A stretch of 64,000 nucleotides of DNA from Brachybacterium tyrofermentans (lineage in GTDB: Bacteria > Actinomycetota > Actinomycetes > Actinomycetales > Dermabacteraceae), in NCBI RefSeq assembly GCF_014897585.1, contig NZ_JABUXW010000016.1, positions 1-64,000 on the forward strand, read 5' to 3'. A program made the translations under genes and the position numbers. Below are positions 29,481 through 37,675 of this stretch, piece by piece. Under the pieces are notes generated by a model, which did no database searches, was not told the DNA's origin, and saw only the letters and a program-made list of their open reading frames with translations. Each line of letters starts with the position of its first letter. Position 1 is the first letter of the stretch.

Positions 29481-30302
29481 CAGATCGTAGAGCTCGCTCG
29501 AGGTGACGCCGTCCTGTCCCTTCGCCAGCGCCTTCGCGGCGTCCTTGAGCCGCTCCCCGGCGGCGGCCCGGGCGAGGACCTCCTCGACGAGGTCCTCGGC
29601 ACTCAGGGCGACCGGCTCCGCACCCGCCACGACGATCACGATCTCGCCCAGCACCTCCGTGGACTCCGCCCACTGCGCGAGCTCGCCGAGGGACCCTCGC
29701 ACGATCTCCTCGTAGGTCTTGGTCAGTTCGCGCGCGACGGCGGCGGTCCGCTGCTCGCCGAAGGACTCGGCCATCGAGGAGAGCGTCGCCGCCGTGCGGC
29801 GAGGGGACTCGAAGAACACCATCGTGCGCTGCTCGGCGACGAGAGGACCGAAGGTCGCGGCCCGCCGGCCTTCCCGACGCGGCGGGAAGCCCTCGAAGGT
29901 GAAGCGGTCCGGCGCGATCCCGGAAGCGGCGAGCGCTGTGAGCACGGCCGACGGTCCCGGGATCACGGTGACCGTGAACCCTGCCTCGCTCGCAGCGCGC
30001 ACCGCCCGGAAGCCCGGATCCGAGACGACCGGCATGCCGGCGTCGGTGACGATCAGGACCCGCTCCCCCGCGGCGAGCGCCTCGAGCAGCACCCCGGTGC
30101 GTTCTGCTTCGTTGTGCTCGTGGTACGAGAGGATCCGCCCGGTGGTCTGCACCTCGAGGGCCCCGACGAGCCGCGCGAGGCGTCGGGTGTCCTCGGCGGC
30201 GATGAGATCGGCCTGCTCGAGCGATCGCATCAGACGCACCGAGGCATCCAGCGGGTTGCCGATCGGGGTGGCGGCGAGGGTGAGGACTCCGGGTTCGAGC
30301 AT
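29460..30302 (-). CDS. rsmI: 16S rRNA 2'-O-ribose C1402 methyltransferase
   Basis: A 280-residue RsmI of the tetrapyrrole-methylase fold, methylating C1402 of 16S r[18 protein letters not shown] near the start, [28 protein letters not shown] and the SAM region [16 protein letters not shown] are all present. Length is normal. It is divergent from pmt, the usual neighbour in actinobacteria. Its last codons and stop are part of a 14-bp tandem repeat. Confidence 0.94.
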   Translation of the reverse strand: MLEPGVLTLAATPIGNPLDASVRLMRSLEQADLIAAEDTRRLARLVGALEVQTTGRILSYHEHNEAERTGVLLEALAAGERVLIVTDAGMPVVSDPGFRAVRAASEAGFTVTVIPGPSAVLTALAASGIAPDRFTFEGFPPRREGRRAATFGPLVAEQRTMVFFESPRRTAATLSSMAESFGEQRTAAVARELTKTYEEIVRGSLGELAQWAESTEVLGEIVIVVAGAEPVALSAEDLVEEVLARAAAGERLKDAAKALAKGQDGVTSSELYDLALSRKS

Positions 30303-30374
30303 CCCGCCATGCTAGCGAGCCGCACGGCCGACGCGGACAGCCCTCCAGGATCACCGCAGGTGATGTCCTAGCAT

Positions 30375-31982
30375 GTGCGGGTGCACACGGAGGAGGTCGC
30401 GACCCATCGCGCAGACGCCGAGGACGAGCCCGACGCGGTGCTCGCGTCCTTGCGGCGCCGTCTGAGGACCTACGACCTCCCGGTCTCCCGCCTCGCCTGG
30501 GCAGGGGCGATGGCCCTGTTCGGACTGGCGCTCGTGCTGCGGCTGTGGGGCCTGGGAACAGTCGATGAGCTGATCTTCGACGAGACCTACTACGTCAAGG
30601 ACGGCTACGCCCTCACCCAGGAGGGTGTGGAGATGTCCTGGCCCGAGGACCACGACGCGGTCTTCGAGTCCGGGGACGTGAACACCTACGAGAGCACCGG
30701 CTCCTATGTGGTCCATCCCCCGCTCGGGAAGTGGTTGATCGGTGCCGGGATGATGGTTCTGGGCCCCGACTCGCCCTGGGGCTGGCGCCTCTCGACCGCC
30801 GTGCTCGGCTCCGTCGCCGTCCTGATGCTCACCCTCATCGGCAGGCGCCTGTTCCGCTCCACGACCGTCGGCCTCATCGCCGGTCTGCTGCTGGCGATCG
30901 ACGGTCTGCACATCGTGCACTCGCGCACGAGCCTGCTGGACCCGTTCCTGATGTTCTTCGTGCTCGCCGCGTTCGGGGCCCTGCTCGTCGATCGCGACCG
31001 GTTCCGCGAGCATCTGGCGGTGCGGGCCGCGCAGCTCCAGCTCGATGCCGAGCTGCCTCCGGCCCTGGGCGTCTCCGGCGGGCTGCGACCGTGGCGTCTG
31101 CTCGCCGGCGCGCTGCTGGGCATGGCCTGCGCAGTGAAGTGGTCCGGGCTCTATGCGCTGGCGGTCTTCGGGATCATGACCGTGCTGTGGGACTGGTGGG
31201 CACGGCGCACGGCCGCCCAGAAGAACTGGCTGCTGGGAGGGTTCGTGAAGGACGCCATCCCGGCCTTCTTCGCGACCGTCGGGACCGCACTGGTCGTGTA
31301 CATCGCGTCGTGGGCGGGCTGGTTCGCCTCCTCCGTCGGGTACAACCGGAACCTCGCCGCGAAGGAGGGCACAGCCACCGGGAACGGGATCCTGGACTCA
31401 CTGCGGTCCCTCTGGCTCTACCACCGCCAGGCCTACGAGTTCCATATCGGCCTGGACACCGAGCATCCGTATCAGGCCAACCCGCTGGGCTGGCCCCTCA
31501 TGCTGCGGCCCACGAACTTCTACTACCGCTCCTACGAATATGGGGAGCACGGCTGCGAGGTCGCGAAGTGCGCCTCCCACATCCTCTCCGTCGGCAATCC
31601 GGTCATCTGGTGGCTGGGCACGCTCGCCGTGCTGATCACCCTGGTGATCGCGATCGTGCGCTTCGACGGACGGGCCTGGGCGGCGCTGGCCGGCATCGCC
31701 GCCGGCTACCTCCCCTGGCTGCTGTACACGGACCGCACGATCTTCACGTTCTATGCGGTCGTGTTCGAGCCCTGGCTGATCCTGTGCCTCGCCTACGTGC
31801 TGGGGCTGCTCATCGGCCCTGCCCGTGCGGACTCGGAGAGACGTCTGGCCGGAGGTCTCTTCGCCGGATCCCTGCTGGTGCTCATCGTGCTGGTCTCCGC
31901 GTTCTTCTGGCCGATCTGGACCGGCGAGGTCATCGACCTCGAGCAGTGGCGGTACCGGATGTGGCTTCCCTCCTGGACCTGA
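30375..31982 (+). CDS. pmt: protein O-mannosyltransferase
   Basis: A 535-residue polytopic GT39 enzyme that transfers mannose from a polyprenyl carrier to Ser/Thr of secreted proteins at the membrane. FDETYYVKDGYA has the Asp-Glu pair at 69-70 in the first external loop; VVHPPLGKWLIG is the conserved second loop motif; DGLHIVHSRTSLLDPFLMFF follows. About ten hydrophobic segments are visible. The start is GTG; a second in-frame GTG follows two codons later. It is the divergent partner of rsmI. The stop lies in a 25-bp duplication. Confidence 0.92.
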   Translation: MRVHTEEVATHRADAEDEPDAVLASLRRRLRTYDLPVSRLAWAGAMALFGLALVLRLWGLGTVDELIFDETYYVKDGYALTQEGVEMSWPEDHDAVFESGDVNTYESTGSYVVHPPLGKWLIGAGMMVLGPDSPWGWRLSTAVLGSVAVLMLTLIGRRLFRSTTVGLIAGLLLAIDGLHIVHSRTSLLDPFLMFFVLAAFGALLVDRDRFREHLAVRAAQLQLDAELPPALGVSGGLRPWRLLAGALLGMACAVKWSGLYALAVFGIMTVLWDWWARRTAAQKNWLLGGFVKDAIPAFFATVGTALVVYIASWAGWFASSVGYNRNLAAKEGTATGNGILDSLRSLWLYHRQAYEFHIGLDTEHPYQANPLGWPLMLRPTNFYYRSYEYGEHGCEVAKCASHILSVGNPVIWWLGTLAVLITLVIAIVRFDGRAWAALAGIAAGYLPWLLYTDRTIFTFYAVVFEPWLILCLAYVLGLLIGPARADSERRLAGGLFAGSLLVLIVLVSAFFWPIWTGEVIDLEQWRYRMWLPSWT

Positions 31983-32020
31983 CCCGACGGGCGCCTCCTG
32001 GACCTGACCCGGCAGGCGCC
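31971..32020. repeat. 25-bp direct repeat over the pmt stop
   Basis: Two adjacent 25-bp units, 31971-31995 and 31996-32020, match at 23 positions. Each begins TCCTGGACCTGACCC. The pmt stop codon (31980-31982) lies in the first unit, so the second is an extra copy just past the gene. Confidence 0.9.
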
Positions 32021-32063
32021 GGACGCTCCGCTCCCAGGGTGTGATCGCCGCTACGATTGCGCC

Positions 32064-34187
32064 ATGCCTTCGGAACCCACAGCGCTGCGTGATCTCGCCC
32101 GCGATCTCGGTGTCAGCACCGAGTACTGGGGGTGGGACGGCACGCTCAAGGATGTCGCCGAGAACACCCTGCGCTCCGTGCTCGCCGCGCTCGGCGCGCA
32201 GGCCGACTCCCCGGAGGACATCGACCGCATCCGCCGCGAGCACGAGCATGCCCCGTGGGCCCGCACCCTGCCCCCGGTGACGGTGCTGCGCACGGACCAC
32301 GGGACGACGGTGCCGGTGCATGTCGACCACGGCAGCCCGGTCACCACCCATCTGCTCCTGGAGGACGGCGGCCGCCGTGATCTCGAGCAGGTCGATGACT
32401 TCACCCCGCCCGTCGACATCGACGGCACCCTGCGCGGCCGTGCCCGTTTCCGGATCCCCTCGGGCCTCCCGCTGGGCTGGCACCAGCTCGTCGCCGAGAC
32501 GCCCTCGGGGACGGACACGGCGGACGTCGTCGTCACCCCGGCGCGGCTGACACTCCATGAGGGCTTCGCCGCCCGACGGGCCTACGGGATCCAGGCGCAG
32601 CTGTACTCGGTGCGCTCCTCACGATCCTGGGGCATCGGGGACCTCGCCGACATGCGCGATCTCGCCGCGATCTCCGGTGCCTGCCACGGCGCGGACTTCC
32701 TCCTGGTCAACCCGTTGCACGCCTCCTATCCGACGCCGCCGGTCGAGCCGTCCCCATATCTCCCGGTGACCCGGCGCTTCACCAGCGCGCTGTACCTCCG
32801 GATCGAGGACGTCCCGGAATGGCGGGATCTGCCGGAGCACGCCCGGCAGCGCGTCGAGCTGTCCCGGCGCGGGGTCGAGGACTGGAACACCCGGGTGGAC
32901 CGCCTGGAGCGTGACGACGTGCTCGCGGCGAAGCTGGAGGCGCTCGAGGAGCTGTTCGCCGTGCCGCTCTCCGCAGGGCGTCGTGCCCTCCTCACGGCCT
33001 ACCGTCGCCGTGAGGGGCAGGGCCTCGAGGACTTCGCGCTGTGGTCCGCGATCGCGGAATCCGCGCGGGCCGCCGGCGAGGAGCAGGGGCTGTCCGAGCT
33101 CGACGACGACGCCGTGGAGCGAGCACGTACCGAGCTCGCGCAGAAGGTCGACTTCCATGTGTGGACGCAGTGGCTGCTCGACGAGCAGCTCAGCGCCGCG
33201 CAGACGGCCGCCCGGGACGCCGGGATGCGCATCGGCATCATGCATGACCTCGCCGTCGGCGTCGAAGAGATCGGCGCCGACTCCTGGCGGCTGCGCGGGG
33301 TCCTCGCCCGCGGCGCCACCGTCGGCGCACCCGCCGACCAGTACAACCAGCAGGGCCAGAACTGGCACCAGCCCCCGTGGCATCCCGAGCGGCTGCGGGA
33401 GGATTCCTACCGTCCGTGGCGCGACATGCTGCGCACCCTCATGCGCCATGCGGGCGCCCTGCGGATCGACCACGTGCTGGGCCTGTTCCGCCTGTGGTGG
33501 ATCCCCGAGGGCCACGAAGCCTCCGACGGGGCGTACGTCTCCTACGACCACGAGGCGATGATCGGCATCCTCGCCCTGGAGGCGGAGCGCTCCGGCACGG
33601 TCGTGGTCGGCGAGGACCTCGGCACGTTCGAGCCGTGGGTCCGCGACTACCTGGTGGACCGCGGGATCCTGGGGACGTCGATCCTGTGGTTCGAGAACGA
33701 CGCCGAGGGAGCGCCGCTCCCGGCCGCGGACTATCGCACGCTGTGCATGTCCTCGGTGAACACCCATGACCTGCCGCCGACGGCCGGCTATCTCGCCGGG
33801 GACCATGTCGCGCTGCGCCACGAGCTCGGACTGCTCGAGCGTCCTCTGGAGGAGGAGCAGGAGGCCGACGCCACGGGCCGCGAGCAGGTGCTCGACCTGC
33901 TGCGCCGCGACGGCCTGCTGGCCCCCGGTGCGGACCTCGAGGACACGGTGATCGCGCTGCACCGGCATCTGGCGCGCACCCCGTCGATGCTGCTGGGCGT
34001 CTCGCTCGTGGACTGCGTGGGCGAGCGTCGGATCCAGAACCAGCCGGGCACCGATGAGGAGTACCCGAACTGGCGGATCCCGCTGGCCGATGCAGAGCTG
34101 CGCCCCGTCTCGATCGACGACATCGCGACCGACGAGCGCACCGCGCACCTGCTGGCCGCGGTGCGCGAGGGCATCAGGCCGCGCTGA
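32064..34187 (+). CDS. malQ: 4-alpha-glucanotransferase (amylomaltase)
   Basis: A 707-residue GH77 enzyme that moves alpha-1,4-glucan segments in maltodextrin or glycogen use. The N-terminal 180 residues are the MalQ N domain seen in actinobacteria. The catalytic barrel has YGIQAQLYSVRSSRSWGIGDLADM, the LRIDHVLGLFRLWWIP segment with the nucleophile Asp, VVGEDLGTFEPWV with the acid/base Glu and SSVNTHDLPPTAGY. Its stop overlaps the convergent luxS stop by 14 bp. Confidence 0.93.
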   Translation: MPSEPTALRDLARDLGVSTEYWGWDGTLKDVAENTLRSVLAALGAQADSPEDIDRIRREHEHAPWARTLPPVTVLRTDHGTTVPVHVDHGSPVTTHLLLEDGGRRDLEQVDDFTPPVDIDGTLRGRARFRIPSGLPLGWHQLVAETPSGTDTADVVVTPARLTLHEGFAARRAYGIQAQLYSVRSSRSWGIGDLADMRDLAAISGACHGADFLLVNPLHASYPTPPVEPSPYLPVTRRFTSALYLRIEDVPEWRDLPEHARQRVELSRRGVEDWNTRVDRLERDDVLAAKLEALEELFAVPLSAGRRALLTAYRRREGQGLEDFALWSAIAESARAAGEEQGLSELDDDAVERARTELAQKVDFHVWTQWLLDEQLSAAQTAARDAGMRIGIMHDLAVGVEEIGADSWRLRGVLARGATVGAPADQYNQQGQNWHQPPWHPERLREDSYRPWRDMLRTLMRHAGALRIDHVLGLFRLWWIPEGHEASDGAYVSYDHEAMIGILALEAERSGTVVVGEDLGTFEPWVRDYLVDRGILGTSILWFENDAEGAPLPAADYRTLCMSSVNTHDLPPTAGYLAGDHVALRHELGLLERPLEEEQEADATGREQVLDLLRRDGLLAPGADLEDTVIALHRHLARTPSMLLGVSLVDCVGERRIQNQPGTDEEYPNWRIPLADAELRPVSIDDIATDERTAHLLAAVREGIRPR

Positions 34188-34656
34188 CCTGCTCCCAGGA
34201 GCCGCGCTCGGCGAGGAACACCCGTGCCGCCTCCTGGGCGCCCTCGAGCGTGTGGTGGGCGCCCCAGCCGCACTGGATCTCGTTGGCGGCGGGGACCTCG
34301 TCGGCCGCGACCAGATCGCGCAACGTGGCCTCCAGCGTGGGGGCGAAGCTCTCGGTGGTGTGATCGCCGATCAGCAGCACGTAGAAGCCGGTGCGGCAGC
34401 CCATCGGCGAGACGTCCAGGACGACGTCGCTGTGGTTGCGCATGTGCTCGGCCATCATGTGCTCGAGGGAGTGGACGGTCTCGGACTCCAGATGCGCGAC
34501 GTTGGGCTGGGTGAAGCGCACGTCGAACTTCGTGAGCACGTCACCGCCGGGCAGCTCCTTGCGATCGGCGATCCGGAGGTACGGCGCGGCGACGGTGCGA
34601 TGGTCGAGGTTGAAGCTCTCGACGTTCATGCGGGGAGGCCGGTTCTGCTCGGTCAT
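34174..34656 (-). CDS. luxS: S-ribosylhomocysteine lyase
   Basis: A 160-residue LuxS that splits S-ribosylhomocysteine into homocysteine and the AI-2 precursor DPD. The metal site HSLEHMMAEH supplies His62 and His66 with Glu65; Cys129 (NEIQCGWG) is the third ligand; Cys87 in GCRTGFY is the catalytic cysteine. All are present, so it should be active. It is convergent with malQ and overlaps it by 14 bp. The partner nucleosidase gene is not in this window. AI-2 signalling itself is not shown. Confidence 0.95.
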   Translation of the reverse strand: MTEQNRPPRMNVESFNLDHRTVAAPYLRIADRKELPGGDVLTKFDVRFTQPNVAHLESETVHSLEHMMAEHMRNHSDVVLDVSPMGCRTGFYVLLIGDHTTESFAPTLEATLRDLVAADEVPAANEIQCGWGAHHTLEGAQEAARVFLAERGSWEQVSAA

Positions 34657-34704
34657 GGGGTACTCCTCTGTCGTGGGGGCCTCAGCCCAGGGTGGTGGAC
34701 ACCG

Positions 34705-34759
34705 GTCGCGGGAACAAAGTCATGAGAACGGGGTCATGAGAACGCGGTCGCGAGGACCG
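34705..34759. repeat. 14-bp tandem repeat after the LysR-effector gene
   Basis: Units at 34705, 34719, 34733 and 34747 (13 bp) follow GTCATGAGAACGSG or close variants; units 2 and 3 differ at one base. The array stops 6 bp before the stop codon (34765-34767) of the minus-strand gene, on its downstream side, and a decayed unit may cover the stop. Confidence 0.8.
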
Positions 34760-34764
34760 GTCCG

Positions 34765-35310
34765 TCAGCGGCTGGAGCGGGACGTGCGGCCGCGGACCAC
34801 GCCGACGAACTCCTGGCGCACCTCGTCGTCGGCCGCACGGGGCCAGGCCAGCGCGATGCGGGTGGGCTCGGCGTCCACCTGCGGCCGATGCACGGCGTCC
34901 TTGCGGTGGTGGAGGCGGGCCAGCGACAGCGGCATGCGGGTGAAGCCCACGCCGGCCGCGACGACGGCCACGCGGTCCGCGGCGTCGTCGAGATGCTCGG
35001 CCGGGATCTCCGTCTCCTCGGCGAGATCGCCCTCGGAGACCTCGTCCAGCAGGCTCAGCACGTGCTCCGTGCCCATCACGATCGCCCCCCGCTCCTCCCA
35101 CAGACCCACCACATGGAGGTCGTCGGTGGGGATCGGCAGGCGCACGAAGCACATGTCGACGTCCCCGCGCTGAAGGGCGAGGTGCTGCTGCGAGAGCGGG
35201 ATCGGGGTCAGCTCGAGCCAGGCGTCCCGTCGACCCGACTTCCAGCGACGCAGGAAACGATCAGGTTCGACACCGGGGACGAACCCGACGCGCAGGGTGC
35301 GATTCTCCAT
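34765..35310 (-). CDS. LysR-type effector-binding domain protein without DNA-binding domain
   Basis: A 181-residue protein that starts MENRTLRVGFVPGVEPDRFL, the usual first strand of a LysR substrate-binding domain, and continues with QQHLALQRGDVDMCFVRLPI and VAAGVGFTRMPLSL. The normal 60-residue helix-turn-helix and linker are missing, and no such sequence lies upstream in any frame that I could see. Similar free-standing domains occur in actinobacteria. It may bind a small molecule or pair with a partner; its role is unknown. C-terminal residues are Arg/Ser-rich. Confidence 0.75.
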   Translation of the reverse strand: MENRTLRVGFVPGVEPDRFLRRWKSGRRDAWLELTPIPLSQQHLALQRGDVDMCFVRLPIPTDDLHVVGLWEERGAIVMGTEHVLSLLDEVSEGDLAEETEIPAEHLDDAADRVAVVAAGVGFTRMPLSLARLHHRKDAVHRPQVDAEPTRIALAWPRAADDEVRQEFVGVVRGRTSRSSR

Positions 35311-35432
35311 GTGCCCAGACTACGGCGCGGGGGCTGCCCTCCGTGCACGAGACGCCCTCCGCGGGACGGGGAGCTCCGGGGCCTCGGCCCCGTGCCTCTG
35401 CCCTGCGCCTCAGCCCCGTGTGCCTCCAGCGG

Positions 35433-36329
35433 TCAGGCAGGCAGGCCGGGAGCGGGCCGTGCCTCCGCGAGGATCCTCAGGAGGTCCTGGGTGAAGCGTT
35501 CCGGACGAACCAGGTTCACCAGGTGGTTGCCATAGCCGAGGGCGACGACGCGACCCCGGGGCGCTGCGTTGGCGAAAGATCGCTCGTCCCACCGCAGCTG
35601 ATCGAAGCGTGGGCTGAGGATCGTGACGGGGACGTCGATGCGCCGCAGGTCTTCGCGCAGATCGAGGGTGCCGACCGCTGTCATCGCGGCGGTCACGGCC
35701 TCAGGTCCGGAGAGGCCGCCGCGCGTGTAGGCGCCCACCCCGCGCCTCCCGAGCGCCAGGGCATGCAGAAGGGTGGCACCGGTCGCCGGATTCGGGTCGG
35801 ACCGTGCCCTCCGCAGGCGGCTCCCTCCCGATGGGGAGCGTCGTCCGGGCAGGGTCGGGAGCCCGCTCATGGCGGTGATCCCGAGTCCGTACAGCCGCGC
35901 GGTGGTCGGGGTCGGCTGCACGGCGGAGCCGCAGACGGTGAGGCTCGCGAGCGACCCTGCCTGTGCTCCAGCCCCTGCCCTTGCTGCTGCTCCAGCTCCA
36001 GCTCCAGCTCCAGCGGACCGCGCCTCGTCGGCCCTGTCGAGGCCGCCGGCGCAGAGCGCGGCGGCGGCGTGGATCGCGAGCATCCCGCCCAGCGAGGATC
36101 CCACCAGGTGCACGGTGGCCGGGCCCGTCGCCTCGGCCGCGGTGAGGACGGCCCGGCTGATCGTGGCCGTGGCCTCGGTGAGGGTGAACGGCTCGCCGCG
36201 GTGCACCCCATGGCCGGGCAGGTCCGGGGCGCTCACGAGATACCCCGCCTCGCGCAGGCCGGGGAGCTGGAGATCCCACTGGCTGGAGGAGGTGCGGGTG
36301 CCGTGGACCAGCACGATGCTCTCAGTCAC
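35433..36329 (-). CDS. alpha/beta hydrolase
   Basis: A 298-residue alpha/beta hydrolase. IVLVHGTRTSSSQW is the oxyanion-hole strand, LVGSSLGGMLAIH the nucleophile elbow with Ser, FDQLRWDER the acid region and GYGNHLVNLVRPERF the histidine. An Ala/Gly-rich insertion (AGAGAGAGAAARAGAGAQAG, about residues 105-125) is encoded by GCTCCA DNA repeats and is absent from its paralogue upstream. GTG start overlapping that gene by 8 nt. Substrate unknown. Confidence 0.8.
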   Translation of the reverse strand: MTESIVLVHGTRTSSSQWDLQLPGLREAGYLVSAPDLPGHGVHRGEPFTLTEATATISRAVLTAAEATGPATVHLVGSSLGGMLAIHAAAALCAGGLDRADEARSAGAGAGAGAAARAGAGAQAGSLASLTVCGSAVQPTPTTARLYGLGITAMSGLPTLPGRRSPSGGSRLRRARSDPNPATGATLLHALALGRRGVGAYTRGGLSGPEAVTAAMTAVGTLDLREDLRRIDVPVTILSPRFDQLRWDERSFANAAPRGRVVALGYGNHLVNLVRPERFTQDLLRILAEARPAPGLPA

Positions 36330-37059
36330 CGTTCCCCACCTCAACACCGGTCCCCATCTCTGCACCTGCGGCGGCACGTCGCAGCACCTTCGTGAAGCGC
36401 TTGGGCCGGGAGAGGTTCGCGATGTGCCCGGCATCGTCGAGGATCACGAGCTCCCCGTCCCGGGCGGCCTCCAGGAAGAGTGCCTCGTGGCGGCGGAACG
36501 GGTCGTGCTCCCCGTTGAGGAAGGTCAGCGGGACATCGATCATCGCGATGTCGGCCAGCAGATCGAGGGAGCTGATCGTCCGCACCACGGTCCCCACCAC
36601 GCCGTGGGCGCGTCCTCCCCCGTAGTAGCGACGGGAGGCCTTGCGGGAGTGCCGCTTCGCAAAGGCGCGCGCGACTCGCGTGTCGGAGTCGCCGGGCAGC
36701 CAGTCCTTCATGGTGATCCACAGGCCGTAGAGCCGCGCCATCGCCGGTCCCGGGACGATCGTGCAATCCGCCGCGAGGACCGCCTCCAGACGGCCCGGGT
36801 TCCGGGACGCCCAGTGCAGCGTCAGGTATCCGCCGAGCGACAGCCCCACCAGCAACGGTGGCTGCTCGCAGTCGCTCACGGCCTGCTCGATGGTGGCCAG
36901 TGCGCTCTCCAGCGTGAACTCTTCGCCGCGGCGTCGACCGTGACCGGGGAGGTCCGGGGCGATCACCTGGAAGCCGTGCTCGCGCAGGCGGCGCGTCTGC
37001 CCCTTCCACATGGTGCGCGAGGAGCGCACAGCATGGATCAGCACGATGCTGCTGGTCAT
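36322..37059 (-). CDS. alpha/beta hydrolase
   Basis: A 245-residue alpha/beta hydrolase, clearly paralogous to the next gene: both share DLPGHG, RGEEFTL/RGEPFTL, ARLYGL and the RPKRFTK/RPERFTQ end. Nucleophile elbow GLSLGGYLTLH, acid region GEHDPFRR, histidine DDAGHIANLSRPKRF. This looks like a tandem duplication. The two probably form an operon; the substrate cannot be predicted. Confidence 0.82.
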   Translation of the reverse strand: MTSSIVLIHAVRSSRTMWKGQTRRLREHGFQVIAPDLPGHGRRRGEEFTLESALATIEQAVSDCEQPPLLVGLSLGGYLTLHWASRNPGRLEAVLAADCTIVPGPAMARLYGLWITMKDWLPGDSDTRVARAFAKRHSRKASRRYYGGGRAHGVVGTVVRTISSLDLLADIAMIDVPLTFLNGEHDPFRRHEALFLEAARDGELVILDDAGHIANLSRPKRFTKVLRRAAAGAEMGTGVEVGNGD

Positions 37060-37126
37060 CGAGGTCCCCTCCCCTGCGGCATCCGTCGCATCGCGCGACG
37101 CATCGTCCCCGCCTGGACCCTATCGT

Positions 37127-37196
37127 CCGTGGGTGAAAGGCAGAGGGTCATAGTCAGAGGGTGATCGTCCGCGGGTGATCGTCCGCGGGTGGACGA
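37127..37196. repeat. 14-bp tandem repeat, five degenerate copies
   Basis: Units at 37127, 37141, 37155, 37169 and 37183 share the core GGGTGATCGT (CCGCGGGTGATCGT is the best form). It lies in the spacer between the hydrolase pair and the divergent small gene, about 50 bp before that gene's ATG, so unlike the others it is in a promoter region. Confidence 0.75.
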
Positions 37197-37246
37197 CGAC
37201 GCCACGGCGAGCGTCGGCCCCCGCGCCGACCGCTAGCCTGAGCAGC

Positions 37247-37585
37247 ATGCCGAGCTACCGCATGCACCTGCCCATCGGGGAACTCCTCCCGGGACGTTCC
37301 CCGCACGACGTGATGGAGCAGGCCGCCCTCGCGCTGGGCACGCTCCACGTGGTCGAGAAGCAGGACGTCGAAGCACCGCTGATCGGCGACCGACGGGTGG
37401 GACGCGCCGTCCTGCGGTTCGCGGTGGAGGCGACCACCCGCGGGGATGAGGACGCCGCCGCGCGGCACGCCCTCGCCGTCGTCATCGACCACCTCGAGGG
37501 GACTGCGGGCCGGATCGCCCCAGAGAGTGCGCTGCAGCTCACGCGGGGCGCGGCGGGCCGCTTCCGGCCGATCCCGCTGGGCTGA
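37247..37585 (+). CDS. hypothetical protein, 112 aa
   Basis: I do not recognise a named family. The protein starts MPSYRMHLPIGELLPGRSPH, has no Cys, no membrane helix and no signal peptide, and looks like a small mixed alpha/beta domain (HDVMEQAALALGTLHVVEKQ, RVGRAVLRFAVEATTRGDED). Codon use fits the neighbours (high GC3), which supports it being real. It is convergent with the next GNAT gene; the latter's repeat array lies between them. Confidence 0.65.
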   Translation: MPSYRMHLPIGELLPGRSPHDVMEQAALALGTLHVVEKQDVEAPLIGDRRVGRAVLRFAVEATTRGDEDAAARHALAVVIDHLEGTAGRIAPESALQLTRGAAGRFRPIPLG

Positions 37586-37609
37586 CCGCTGCCGGCGTCC
37601 GTTCCCGCA

Positions 37610-37675
37610 CCATCAGCTGGACACGGGCGTGACCATCAGCTCGAGACAGGCGTGACCATCAGCTGGAGAAGAGCC
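37610..37675. repeat. 23-bp tandem repeat over the GNAT stop
   Basis: Units at 37610, 37633 and 37656 (partial, 20 bp) each begin CCATCAGCT; units 1 and 2 both end GGCGTGA. The stop codon of the minus-strand GNAT gene (37636-37638) lies in unit 2, the partial unit 3 is coding, and unit 1 is an extra copy beyond the gene. Confidence 0.88.

Noticed and set aside
34657-34764. SAH or SAM riboswitch upstream of luxS
   Set aside because: The region is a 14-bp tandem array and shows no riboswitch core.
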